A DNA stretch of 64,000 bases from Dasypus novemcinctus (lineage: Eukaryota; Chordata; Mammalia; Cingulata; Dasypodidae), in contig NC_080680.1 in assembly GCF_030445035.2 (NCBI RefSeq), positions 120,368,228 to 120,432,227 on the forward strand. The letters are read 5' to 3'. Shown piece after piece: positions 35,640-47,429 of the stretch; positions within the stretch are counted from its first letter, which is position 1, and the number at the start of each line of letters is the position of its first letter. The notes under the pieces were generated by a model that was not told where the DNA came from, searched no databases, and saw only the letters and a list, made by a program, of their open reading frames with translations. A program made the position numbers and the translations under genes.

Positions 35640-37111
35640 AGAACATATCGTCTATGGCCATATTACTGGGAATATGTGGGAAATTCCAGGATACTTTCTA
35701 AACACAGGAGAACAGAGAGAAACTTGTGTGCTCTGCCTTTGCATCTCACTCTGCCTAAATATATGTTCTTATTTTTACTCTGTTTTCTAGAATTCAAAAC
35801 AGGAACCAAGCAAAAGCTTCCTCTGGGGCTTCTATATTTTCATATTCTACTCCCACACTTGGTCAAGGTCTAGGCCTTCTTTCCAGGCCTTCTTCCTCCC
35901 AAAGCTCCAGGGCCTACCCTTAATGTAATAAAGCTTCAGGGGAGGAATAAGTTACTAGTAAGAATGAAAATGTATTCAGCAATATCAATAAAAATTATTC
36001 TTGCCTCACAAATAGTAAGTCAGAGAGTACACAGAATATGGCAAAAATCATGAAGGTGTACATAATGACTAATTTTTTTTGGAAATCTTATCTACTCCAT
36101 CCTCTCCTTTTGCAGATGAAGAGTAGAGGTTCAGAGAAACCTTTACAATGAATTAAAGGCAGGGCTGGGATCAGAACCCAGGAAAATAGTCCTAAATTCT
36201 TTCTTTTACATTTTCTTGAGTTTTCCCTTATTAGATAGAGCTATTCTCTGGCAAATGGAAATAAAATTTTCATCTTTGCACCAATGCTGCTTTTGTCTTG
36301 GGGAAACTGGAAACACTTCAATTTTATATTTACCCTTCCTATGAAGAATATTTTTTGGGTTCTAATGGTGATAGGAACATCATTAGATCTGCTCCTTAAA
36401 TGAAGTCACACTTTCCCAATGATGATGTTGCAGCTGTGTGGAAGATTAATGCAATTCCTTAAGCACAACTGTGACTTTAACCCATTATAGGTCTTCATTG
36501 CATTATCATTTGTTTTTGCTATCTTTTCTCCCTTTTCTTTGTTGGTGACTTGTATAATTAGATGTTCTTGAATTTTAACCTTTTGGTCATTAATTCTATA
36601 ATTTTTTAAAAAGTCTTCTTAATATTTATCAATTTTAAAAACTTCTCTCATCTGTCTGCTCACTATGTCTGCTCTTCTTCTCTGAAGGCGCTGGAAATTG
36701 AACCCAGGACCATCTCATGTGGGAGACAAATGCCCAACCACCCGAGCCACATCTTTTCCTAATGGTTCTATAATTTTAAAAGGTACTTTCAAAGATTGTA
36801 ATGGGCAGATGCAAAACGGTGTACTTCCAAAATTCTAATCTATAAAATAAAATTTCAATGATAAAAGGTTTTATGAGTATATTAATATTTATTTTAAGAA
36901 AAATTGAACCTTGTTGCTAAGCATAGTCAGGCAGACAGGAGGAGGTTAACGTGGTGGATTATAACAAGAGCCCTGAAATAATTTTCTGGGATTCAAAATG
37001 AAAAAAATATATATTTTTGATAACTGGAAGATGAATTTCTATTAGTTTAATAAGTGCTAAATGCTATTAAAATACCAATCAACATCTGACCAAAAAGAAA
37101 GTAAAAGATAA
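35640..37111. other. Intergenic DNA with small old repeats
   Basis: A MIR/L2-like antisense stretch lies near 36080-36185 (GCAGATGAAGAGTAGAGGTTCAGAG, GGGATCAGAACCCAGG). A short reverse tRNA-SINE piece lies near 36680-36765 (ATTGAACCCAGGACC). The remainder shows nothing. Confidence 0.45.
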
Positions 37112-37127
37112 AGCTTATTTATTCTTT

Positions 37128-37823
37128 TTTAATTAATTAATTAATTTTAAAATGTTACGTTTAAAAATATGAGATCCCCATATACCCCACCCCCCTCACC
37201 ACACTCCTCCCACATCAACAACCTCTTTCATCATTGTGGGACATTCATTGCATTTGGTGAATACATTTTGGAGCACTGCTGCACCACATGGATAGTGGTT
37301 TACATTGTAGCTTACGCTCTCCTCCAGTCCACCTAGTGGGACATGGCAGGACATACATTGTCCAGCATCTGTCCCTGCAGTACCATCCAGGACAACTTCA
37401 AGTCCTGAAAATGCCCCACATCATATCTCTTCTTCCCTCTTCCTACCCTTAGCAGCTACCATGGCCACTTTCTCCACATCAATGCTACAATTTCTTCCAT
37501 TACTAATCACAATAGTTCCATAGTAGAATATCAGTAAGTCCACTCTAGTCCATACTCTATTCCTCCATGTTGTGGACCCAAGGATGGTGATGTCCTCTCC
37601 ACCTCTGAATCAAGAGGGGGCTTAGATTCCACATGGATGATGGATGCAGTTCTCCTACTTGGAGTTGTAGGCACTCTTGGCTCCCTGGTGTGGTGGGTGA
37701 CTTTCTTCACCTCCCTGCTCGCTGGCCAGGGTAAGTTCAATAAACGAGAGGGTAGGAGTTGCAAGTCTGCTGAGGCTCAGGACCTGGCTGTCACAAGGAC
37801 AGTCCAGAGATTCAGGTCTCCTG
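37128..37823 (-). mobile_element. 5'-truncated LINE-1 3' end
   Basis: Young subfamily 3' UTR in reverse, flanked by the 16-bp duplication AGCTTATTTATTCTTT (37112-37127 and 37824-37839). Confidence 0.88.
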
Positions 37824-37839
37824 AGCTTATTTATTCTTT

Positions 37840-38665
37840 AACCAGAAATAATTTTTCTTTTGCTATACAATTGAAATTTCTCACTTAAAGTATTATTTTC
37901 AAACCAACACCTTTAAAACTAGACAGTTTTCTTTTTTCAGTGAGTGTGCTATTCACTATATCTTAGGTTTGTTAATCAGGGGCAAATGAGGTAAGATGTG
38001 GACAATATTTTGTTATTGATTCTAACTTAAATATTTTTTACTCTGAACTCTAGTTATGGCCACTGAACCTAAGTTAGTAAAAAAAAAAAAGATGTATTAG
38101 TGGATACAAGCTTGAGGTAAAAGCATCTTATTTAAAAAGTCTATCATTTTACAGAGTTGGGCACTAACCATGAAGCACTGTTCAAAAGAGGGAATTCATA
38201 AATTACTCACTCAGCATTTATCCCCTCTGAACTCTAACCTTTCAACCTAACCTAATCACTAAACCATCTTTGGGTTGTTTTTGGTGGCTAGAGTCCAGAT
38301 GAGCAGATAATGATCTGTTTTCATAGTCATTAGACTAAACCCATCATTAATACAGTAAATTTTGGCCAGTGTTTGAAAAGTAGCACATGACTGCTGTGGT
38401 TCACCTTGGTATTTGCCTTGATTAAACAGCTTTTCAAGAGATTAATATCATGTTGATCACTTCCAAATTTACTTGTAATTGTGTTTTTTTTGGCTAGAGC
38501 AGGAAAGTGAGGGAATCCACTTGAGAGTCACAATGGAAATGGTTAGTGCTAATTGCATAAAATAGTATGCATGGAGTTATGCAGGTCTACCTATTGAAAT
38601 AATCCAGCTCTGATTTCCTTCTCTTCTGGAAGGCTTGAAATCAGATGGTAAGTATAAAAAATAAG
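37840..38665. other. AT-rich DNA, nothing recognised
   Basis: No gene or named repeat seen. Confidence 0.4.
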
Positions 38666-38668
38666 TGG

Positions 38669-39780
38669 TGATAGAGTGTGTTGATAAAGGGGAAGTATGG
38701 AAAAAGTGTGCCAAATGTATACTATGGATCTGGTAATAATCTGATATTATCTCATAATCTGTAACAAATGTTCCACCACGGCGTGGTGTGTTGATAGAGG
38801 GGTGTTGTTTGGGAATTTTGCACACGTGCATGATTGTTTTATAAGTTAATAACTCTGTCATAAAAATAAATTTAAAAAATAATAATAGGGTGGGTTGGGG
38901 GGAAATACACCAAATGTAAGATAAGGACTATAGTTAGTAGTAATATTTCGACCATATTCTTTCCTTTTTTTAAAGATTTATTTATTTATCTCCCTCACCC
39001 CCGCCCCCCTGGGTTGTCTGTTCTCTGTGTCTATTTGCTGCGTTTTGTTTCTTTGTTCACTTCTGTTGTTGTCAGCGGCACGGGAATCTGTGTCTCTTTT
39101 GTTGCATCATCTTGTTGTTGTTGTGTCAGCTCTCTGTGTCAGTGGCACCATTTTTAGACAGGCTGCAGTTTCTTTCCCGCTGGGTGGCTCTCCTTGCAGG
39201 GCGCACTCTTTGCGCTTGGGGCTCCTCTATGCAGGGTCACCCCTGTGTGGCGCGGCACACCTTGCGCGCATCAGCACTGCACATGGGCCAGCTGCACACG
39301 GGTCAAGGAGGCCCGGGGTTTGACCCACAGACCTCCCATGTGGTAGACGGACGCCCTAACTACGGGGCCAAGTCTGCCGCCGACAACATTCTTTCATAAT
39401 TTGTAACAAATGTCTCACAATGCAAGGTGTTGGTGGTGGGTTGATGTATGGGACCCCTGAATTATATTATATATGTTCACTTTGTAAGTTCACTTTTACT
39501 ATACACTTATTGTTTATGTATGTTCATGTATAAATGGTATAAAAATAATAATTATAATAACAGGGTGGGTTGGGGAAAATGCTTTGATTAATAGTAATAT
39601 TTTGAGGATGTTCTTTAATCATTAGTCAAAAATGTGTCACAACAATGCAAGATATTGGTGGCCCTGTATGATGTTATGCATGTTTGTTTTGTAAGTTCAC
39701 AACTATTACTATACACTTATTGTTCATGTATGTATATGCATGAGTGACATACTTCAATAAATTTTTTAAAAATGGGAAAA
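38669..39780 (+). repeat. Three-unit degenerate tandem repeat (about 220-240 bp units)
   Basis: Units at about 38669-38888, 38889-39562 (interrupted by a SINE) and 39563-39780 share the same order of words: GGGTGGGTTGGGG, an AATATTT(C/T)GA block, TGTAACAAATGT-like, a GTTGAT/GGTG block, and CATGTAT plus ATAA-rich end. The source family is not recognised. Confidence 0.55.
38964..39381 (-). repeat. DAS-type SINE, full length
   Basis: Reverse-oriented copy flanked by an imperfect 14-bp duplication (GACCATATTCTTTC at 38950-38963, GACAACATTCTTTC at 39382-39395). Confidence 0.88.
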
Positions 39781-40101
39781 AAAATAAGCTGGCATCCACC
39801 AACAATATATAATACCATCTTTGTTTTCTGGTCTGATGGACATAAAATCCCCATCAACATACCCAGGCATGTTTCCTATTCTTCTTTCATATTTCTTATA
39901 ATCTCTTGGCATTTACATTTGCTTAGACTTTTAGACGACTTTTGATCCATATGTGAAAAAGCTGTTTTTTGAAGATTGATTAAATTCCTGATGGGAGGCA
40001 GGGTCTCAGCATTATAAGGACGTGCCATACATCTGATTATTAGCCACAAGTGACAGCAAGCAAGGTGAAATGCCTGAAACTCATCTTTGAGGGCCCCAGC
40101 C

Positions 40102-40594
40102 TGTAGCAGTTTGATATTATTGATGAATTCCAAAAAGAAATATTGGATTATGTTTGTAAACTGGTCTTTTCCTCTGAGCATATGAGATTATTTTGGATAT
40201 ATATGGTGTATCAGTAGGGCATTGAGTACCTGCCCCATTTTGGTGGATGGGGACTCTCGCATAAAAGGCATGGCAAAGGACAGAGTCGAGGGTTTTTGAT
40301 TTTGGAGTTTTGATGTTGGAGTTTAATGCTGAAGCCTTAAGCTGGAGCCCTAGGAAGTAGTAAGTACACAGAGGAAAGAGAAGCAAGCCCCAGGAAGAGA
40401 AGAACCCAGGAAGCCTGAACCCTTGCAGATGTCAGCAGCCATCTTGCTCCAACACGTGAAAATAGACTTGATGAGGGAAGTAACTTATCCTTTATGGTCT
40501 GATACCTGTAAGCTCCTACCCCAATAAATACCCTTTATAAAAACTAACCAGTTTCTGGTATTTTACATCAGCACCCCTTTGGCTGACTAATACA
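40102..40594 (+). repeat. Solo LTR, ERVL-like family
   Basis: TGTAGCAGTTTGATATT to GGCTGACTAATACA, with perfect 5-bp duplication CAGCC (40097-40101 and 40595-40599) and AATAAA near 40524. Five-base duplications fit class III ERVs. The family name is not certain. Confidence 0.8.
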
Positions 40595-40599
40595 CAGCC

Positions 40600-41095
40600 T
40601 TATCACTCATCAAATATATACCAAGTCTGAAATTTACCACTACTCAAATTATATCTCAAATTCACCTACTTCTCTTTCCTACCACCACTAATCAGACCAC
40701 CATCATCTCGTTTAGATTCCTGCTACAAGCACCTAATTAATTCCTCTCTCTACTTTCAGTATTCCCCAACACAAACACACACCCCCCTCCAATTCATCCT
40801 ATTGCACACAGCGGCCAGAGTCTCTCTCCAAAACCCTGAGCGACTATGTCATTCTTCTGTTGAAGGCCTACAGATGGTTTTTCAAAGCTTTAGGATGAAG
40901 TGCATACTTGTGGGCCCTAACAACATTCAATGCTCTTGAAGATCGAGGCTGCTGGCTGTTCCCAGTATCATCTCTAGATACCTTGCTCCTCCTAAGCTCA
41001 TCTCCCCCAGATTTTAATTCATTTAATACATATTTACTGAGGCCTTTCAGTGAGCCAGGCACAGTTTGAGGCAACTGGATACTGACCCTGTAGAG
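40600..41095. repeat. L2-like LINE remnant
   Basis: Words such as ACTATGTCATTCTTCTGTTGAAGGCC and TTTAGGATGAAGTGCATACTTG, followed by TTTATTTACTGAGGCC-like text and GAGCCAGGCACAG, resemble an ancient L2 fragment and a MIR/L2-type end. Confidence 0.45.
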
Positions 41096-41149
41096 CTCTG
41101 ATTTCAGATAATCTACAGAGAACCACGGTGGAAGGAACTGTTTGTTTTG

Positions 41150-41490
41150 TAAGAAGCACAGGGCAGTGGACGGCGCGCCTGGAGAAGGTAGGGGTTGCGG
41201 ATGTCGTGCCTTCGGTTCTTGGGTTGTCCAGGCCCCGACGTGGCCCTCAGTGTGCGCTGCTGTTGCCCTCGGGGCCTGTATGTGGTGGCGTGTTTCTGAG
41301 CCTGCGCATGAAATCCACACGGTAGATCCTGGAAGCTGACGTAGTATAGACCATGTGGAAAGCATTTTTGCCCGGAAAGGTGGGAAAGCCCCCAGGCCAG
41401 AGGGAGGCAGAGCAAGAGCCCTGGGTTTATAACCAGGGAGCCTGAGGCGCAGGTGACGCTCCAGCAGCTTAGCTCACCTCGGGCGCATCC
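41150..41490. other. GC- and CpG-richer patch in intergenic DNA
   Basis: Compared with its AT-rich surroundings, this stretch has many CpG (GGACGGCGCGCCTGG, CCCCGACGTGG) and a CRE-like TGACGTAG near 41337. It could be a small promoter or exon, but no coding frame with homology was recognised. Confidence 0.3.
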
Positions 41491-41719
41491 CCTGGCCTCC
41501 CTGACTGTCAGCAAAGCACCACAAACTGGTGGGGGTGGGGGGTGGGATGGGAGGACCGGACGGGACAGGGAGGGGACTTAAAACTAGAGAAATGCATTGT
41601 CTCCCAGTTCTCTAGCCTAGGAATCTGAAATCGAGGGGTTGCCAGGGTCGTGCTCCCCCTGAACACTGCCGGGAAGCATCTGTTCCTGCCGTGGCCCAGC
41701 ATACCTGGCTTGTGGAATA

Positions 41720-41946
41720 ATAGCTCACTCTCTGTCATTGCAGGGCTGTCTTTTTCTGGGTCTTATCTGTATCTCCTCTCCTATTCTTATAAGGACACCA
41801 GGCAGATTGGATTAAGGACACATCTATTCTAGTATGACCTCATTTTAACTTCCCTGGCCTTATTTCCAAACAAGACCTGGTTCTGAGATACTGGGGATTG
41901 GACTGTTCAACCTATGCCTTGGGCGACACAATTCAACCCATCACAA
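41720..41946 (-). repeat. MLT1/MST-like MaLR LTR fragment
   Basis: Antisense text CTTATAAGGACACCAGGCAG, ATGACCTCATTTTAAC and the end ACACAATTCAACCCATCACA follow the known MaLR LTR order. Confidence 0.6.
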
Positions 41947-42404
41947 AGGGTTAATTTAAAACAATTTGTGTCAATGTCAAGATGCCTGTGTGCTAAATTT
42001 TTCTTTGATTATTTACAAGGACAGAGAACTAACGTTCACTAAGCACTCACATATGCCAACCAGTTTATATATGTAAGCTGTGCTTTGTGATTCATGATCC
42101 TTCTGGCTAATATGGCAAATCCTTTCTCCTGCAAACAGCCTAGGGAATGTCTCATGTGTTAGTGGGGAAATTCTGTCTGCTTCCCCATAAGTCTAATCAT
42201 TCATTTTACTCTCCTTCCTGTTCTGGTGATAGGACCACAACTGAGTCATGTCATGTCACCCTTGGGTCTCTGTGTGTGCCCACATCTGCTGCTGAAAGGC
42301 TCCTGATGTCTCCCTTGTACATGGTCAACACCTCCTTCCCAGTGCTCCCACCAATGTCCTTACTCCTCATATGCTAAGTCCTTGGGGAACCATGGAGGTC
42401 CGGT

Positions 42405-42870
42405 GTCTTAGTTTGCCAGAGCTGCTGTGACATACTACACGATGGGTTGGCTTAGCAGCAGGAATTTATTAGCTCATGGTTTCAGAAGCTAGGTGATCCA
42501 AATTAAGGCATCAGCAAGGCCATTCTTTCTCCATGAAATCTGTAGCATTCTGATGCTGGCTTGCTGCAGTCCTTGGGGTTCCATGGCTTGCCTCTCTGCT
42601 TCTATCATGTGGTGATGTCTGTCTGCTCTCCTGGTTTCTGCTGATTTCTGGCTTCTTCTGTGACCTTCTCTGACAGACTATACAAATTTATCTTATAAGG
42701 CATCCCATCATATGACTTAAAACCCACCCTGATTCACAAGCGAGGCTACATCTTAACTGATAATACATCTTCAATGGGTCCTATTTCCAAATGGATTCAC
42801 ACCCATAGGACTGGGGACTAAGATTAAGACCTTGTCTTTTGTTGGGATACATGATTCAGTCGACCCCAGC
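42405..42870 (-). repeat. LTR-like repeat of uncertain family
   Basis: Starts GTCTTAGTTTGCCAGAGCTGC and includes AAACCCACCCTGATTC and TAAGATTAAGACC. The last words recur at 55315-55345. It looks like an antisense LTR. Confidence 0.45.
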
Positions 42871-43290
42871 TGGGTTCCCTGAAGTCTTCCATTTTGAGTA
42901 GGAGAGTAGAAAAGCCTCTGCACCAGTTTAACTTTTATCTCACTTTGGCACCTGGGTACTGAAGCGTCATGACTTGTCTGTCCTTTCTTGTGCTAATCGC
43001 AGAGTTTTAGTAAAACAATACTTTTTCTTTCTGCTGTCCTCATGTCCCATCCTTGGATCTGGTTCTAGCAATTAGTTACTGAGGCTAGATCCTGCTATCT
43101 GGCCAAGGTCCACTCTCTTCCAGTGTAGGAACTGCATGCCAAGACTTCCCCTCCTCTCTCCCAATCTGCCTCTGAATTCCAAGATCAGCCACCTCTACCC
43201 AAGTCTTATATTTCATTTTTAATGCATTTTTATCAGCTCACTCCTGATTTACAAACTAGAAAGCTGAAGCACACAGAAAAGTTAAGTAGA
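42871..43290. other. Intergenic DNA, nothing recognised
   Basis: No gene or named repeat. Confidence 0.4.
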
Positions 43291-43715
43291 GAAGTGGACT
43301 TGGCCCAGTGGATAGGGCGTCCGTCTACCACATGGGAGATCTGCGGTTCAAACCCTGGGCCTCCTTGACCTGTGTGGAGCTGGCCCATGCGCAGTGCTGA
43401 TATGTGCAAGGAGTGCCGTGCCACGCAGGGTTGTCCCCACGTAGGGGGGCCCCACATGCAAGGAGTGCGCCCCGTAAGGAGAGCCGCCCAGCACGAAAGA
43501 AAGTGCAGCCTACCCAGGAATGGCGCTGCACACACGCAGAGCTGACTCAGCAAGATGACACAACCAAAAAACACAGATTCCCATGCTGCTGACAGCAACA
43601 GAAGTGGACAAAAAGAAGAACACACAGCAAATGGACACAGAGAACAGACAACTGGGGTGGGGAGGGGGGAGGCAAGGGGAGAGAAATAAATACAATAAAT
43701 CTTAAAAAAAAAAAA
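43291..43715 (+). repeat. DAS-type SINE, full length, sense orientation
   Basis: The only long DAS copy here in + orientation. Its head, GAAGTGGACTTGGCCCAGTGG, is followed by the B box GGTTCAAACCC near 43345, and it ends in a poly-A run. AAAGTTAAGTAG and AAAGTTAGGTAA flank it. Confidence 0.9.
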
Positions 43716-43734
43716 GTTAGGTAAGTTGACTGGG

Positions 43735-43870
43735 TTATACATCAGAACCTCATGTTACAAATACAGATCTCAGAACCTTATGCCAAACCTGTCAAGTCAG
43801 AATCTCCAGGTGTGGGGCCCAGGATTCTTAACAGACGATTCTGGGCCACCTTCTGTAGCACTGCTGTGAA
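43735..43870. repeat. MER5-like hAT DNA transposon fragment
   Basis: Words AGAATCTCCAGGTGTGGGGCCCAGGATTC resemble the centre of MER5/Charlie elements. Confidence 0.45.
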
Positions 43871-44545
43871 GATGGATATTTGGAACTCACCTTCTTAGCA
43901 CCTGTCACAAAGGCAACACCCTAATAGGTCCCTGAATTGGAAGAGGAGATAGAGAAGGAACTAAGGAGAAGAAAATTGGAGCCAGCAGCTGAGAGGAGGA
44001 GTCAAGGGAAAAGGCTTAGAAACAAGAGCTGTCTTAGACGAAACGTGAGACTTGGTTATGAAACACCAGACAGAAAAGCAGAGCAGCTCCAGTGAGGTGC
44101 CGCCCTCATCCTGTGGCAGCATAGCTGGCAGCCTTCTCACAGGGAACTTAAAAAGAGGAGCAGTGGACAGCTTGCGTGGAGAAAATTTCACCTTTTGAAC
44201 AACAGGCTGGGGTGTTTCAAATGATATAAATTAGTAACCAACAGGCAAGCAAGCAGTGTTTCTAAGGACTCCGTGAGTTATCTCGCTCCCCAGCTGAAGT
44301 CAGGTGAGTGTTTGGGGGAGTCGGGGCTGGCATTGAGCGTTGGAGAAGGTTTGCTACCTGGTGTGCCAGCCTGCGCTGCGCCCAGGAAGGCTGCTTTCCA
44401 TTTGTTGCATGTGTCTCTCCCATCTCAGCGGAGAGCACAATTCTCCTGGGTGGTTTAGACTTAGAAAAACAAATTTGTGTAGGATGCATAAGCCTAACCA
44501 AAAGGTTGTTTAAAGGCTATTCCTGGAAGCATAATACGTACTTAG
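43871..44545. other. Intergenic DNA, nothing recognised
   Basis: No gene or named repeat. Confidence 0.4.
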
Positions 44546-44760
44546 TGTATTAGTTTCCTTGGGCTGCCATAGCAAACAACCACAAACTGGATGGCTTAAA
44601 GTAACCAGGATTTGTTCTGGAGGCTGAACGTTCTAAATCAAGGCATTGGCAGGATTGGTTCCTTCTGGAGGCTCGGTGGGAGACTCTTTGCCCTGCTTCT
44701 CTCCTAGCCTCTGGTGGCTGCCGGCAATCCTCGGTGTTCCTTGGCTGGTAGCATGACTCC
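44546..44760 (-). repeat. MaLR-type LTR end
   Basis: GTATTAGTTTCCTTGGGCTGCCATAGCAAA, ACCACAAACTGGATGGC and TGGTTCCTTCTGGAGGCTC match the antisense end of MLT1/MST-type LTRs. Confidence 0.55.
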
Positions 44761-45000
44761 ATTGCAAAATAGGTTTAGAAGAATTCATAATATCCAAGTA
44801 GAGCTTCCCAACACTAAGTCTTTTAGCAGTGTAGAAGTCACAGGGAACTTACTTGGACTTTGGAAAATGCAGGGAACTCTGAATTCTGCGATTGCATCTC
44901 TGCCACCTGGAGGAATGAAGGCTTGAAATAGAAATGACTTTGAATTCCAGAAATAGAGCAAAAATTGCATTTTGTGCACACATTGGTTTGTGGACTAAAA

Positions 45001-45916
45001 ATATTTTTTCTTTTTTTAAAATTTATTTTTTTGAAGATATATAGATAAAAAAAATGTTACATTAAAAATATAAAAGGTTCCCATATACCCTATCCCCCAC
45101 CCCCCCAACACTCCTCCCACATCAACTTTCATCATTGTGGCACATTCATTGCATGTGGTGAATACATTTAGGACCACTGCTGTACCACAAGGATTATAGT
45201 TTACATTATAGTTTACACTCTCCCCCAGTGCATTCAGTGGGTTATGACAGGATATATAATGTCCAGCATCTGCCCCTGCAATATCACTTAGGACAACTCC
45301 AAGTCCTGAAAATGCCTCCACATCACATCTCTTCTTCCCTCTCCCTGCCCTCAGCAGCTACCGTGTCCCCTTGCTCCACATCAATGCTACAGTTTCTTCC
45401 ATTACTAGTCACAACAGTTCTATAGTAGAATACCAGTAAGTCCCCCCTAATCCATATTTTATTCCTCCAGCCTGTGGACCCTGGGATGGTGATGTCCACC
45501 CCACCTCTAAATCGAGAGGGGGCTTAGATCCTACATAGTTGATGGATTAATTCTGCTTGCAGTTGTAAGCACTCTCAGTTCCCTGGTGTGGTGGTTAATC
45601 ATTCTCACCTCCCTGTTAGCTGACCTGGTCCCTGTTAGCTGACCTGGGTAAGTCCAATGAACTGGAGAGTAGGTATTGCAACTCTGCTGATGCTCAGGGT
45701 CCAGCTGGCACATGGACAGTTCAGAGATTCAAGTCTCCTGAGTAAACACCAACCCCAGTGCAAACCACAGGTTCAGTAAAGGTGACAGAAGAGGCATGTG
45801 TAGAAAGCTCACATCTGAGTCCAACTCCATCACACTCAGGTACACAAATTTTAAGGCAAGGCACTGAACTCCAGAGTCAGTCCTCAGAAGCTCTGGGGTT
45901 GTATCTACTTTGGCTG
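45001..45916 (-). mobile_element. 5'-truncated LINE-1 3' end
   Basis: Young-subfamily 3' UTR in reverse, flanked by the 12-bp duplication TGTGGACTAAAA (44989-45000 and 45917-45928). It has a short internal duplication, GACCTGG(G/T)CCCTGTTAGCT, near 45615-45650. Confidence 0.85.
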
Positions 45917-46169
45917 TGTGGACTAAAATTTAATACTTACTATATTACTTACTATTCCATTATTTGTCCTGCCAAGCTTTGCACAAGGATATGTATTGAT
46001 TGAACTCCAGAGTAAGGAAAAAGAAAAGATGAAGTTGAAGACAAGAAAGTTAATGGGAAGGGAAAAGGAGAGGGGGGCTGAGAGAAGAATGAGCTTTCCT
46101 ATACCCACTCTTATTTGGGGAAACTAAGTAAGCTTTACAGGCAGGATCAGATGGAATGGGCTAAGATTC

Positions 46170-46401
46170 GTTTTTTTTTTTAAAGATTTATTTATTTTTA
46201 TTTACTTCTCTCCCCCTTCCCCCTTCCCACCGCCCCAGTTGTCTGTTCTCTGTGTTTATTGGCTGCGTCTTCTTCTTTGTCTGCTTCTGTTGTTGTCAGC
46301 CTATGGGCCAGCTCCACACGGGTCAAGGAGGCCCGGGGTTTGAACCGTGGACTCCCATGTGGTAGACGGATGCCCTAACCACTGGGCCAAGTCCACTTCC
46401 C
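46170..46401 (-). repeat. DAS-type SINE with large internal deletion
   Basis: Flanked by TGGGCTAAGATTC (46157-46169 and 46402-46414). The central part, from the word GTTGTTGTCAGC to TGGGCCAGCTCC, is missing relative to other copies (roughly 170-190 bases). Confidence 0.88.
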
Positions 46402-46990
46402 TGGGCTAAGATTCTTGCTTCATTTCTTTTATAGGGGAATACTTTAGTTCACTACCGCTCCTTATCTCATTCATCTGACCTTTATCTACAAATTTAGATA
46501 AAGGTGAGCTTGTTGAGCTCGATTTCCTAACTTATAGGAATAGTAATAGTTTTTTCCTTCCCACAGGGATGCTGCAAGTGTCAAGTGGGCTAATGACCGT
46601 GAATGGGTCTTGAAAGTAAAAAGCCTTTACTTGTCATCCAGTGGCTAACCTTCTGTAAGTGTTCAAGAATTGTTTGCTGCTAGAGAGTAAAAGGGAATCA
46701 AGGGAAGAACAGAATTCTAACAGCCATTTAAAAGAACTTTTCAACTGGCTGTTATCTATAATTAAGTATCCTTTCAGTTTTCCCAGAGCCGATGCTGCAT
46801 TTTTGTTTGCTGAAGACTGTGCATGAAGGAATGAGGCATCAGTTTGTGCCAATCCATTGTTAAGTAGCTTCATTTTGAAGACAGATTTTCTTTGGTGTGT
46901 GGTCTCTTGTGAAATGACTCAGAAGATGGTAATTCTCCATCCCCAAGCTTATCAGAATTGTCCCTAGGCCTATAGTCCTCCCCTTCCATT

Positions 46991-47421
46991 AAAAAAAATT
47001 TTTTTTTAAGATTTATTTTTATTTATTTCTCTCCCCTCTCTCCACCCCCCTGCCCAGTTGTCTGCTCTCTGTGTCCATTCACTGTGTGTTCTTCTGTGAC
47101 CGCTTCTATCCTTATCAGCGGTACCGGGAATGTGTGTTTCTTTTTGTTGCATCATCTTGCTGTGTCAGCTCTCCGTGTGTGCGGCGCCACTCCTGGGCAG
47201 GCTGCACTTTCTTTCACACTGGGCAGCTCTCCTTACGGGGTGCACTCCTTGCACTTGGGCCTCCCCTACGCGAGGGACACCCCTGCGTGGCATAGCACTC
47301 CTTGCGTGCATCAGCATTGCGCATGGGCCAGCTCCACACGGGTCAAGGAGGCCCGGGGTTTGAACTGCAGACCTCCCATATGGTAGGCGGATGCCCTGTC
47401 CATTGGGCCAAGTCCACTTCC
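46991..47421 (-). repeat. DAS-type SINE, full length
   Basis: Reverse-oriented copy with poly-T start and tRNA-like head GTCCATTGGGCCAAGTCCAC at the right end. Confidence 0.88.
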
Positions 47422-47429
47422 CCCATTTA

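Noticed and set aside
36480-36770. Possible tRNA gene from tRNA-like box words
   Set aside because: Only a reverse SINE scrap with no cloverleaf or intact A box.
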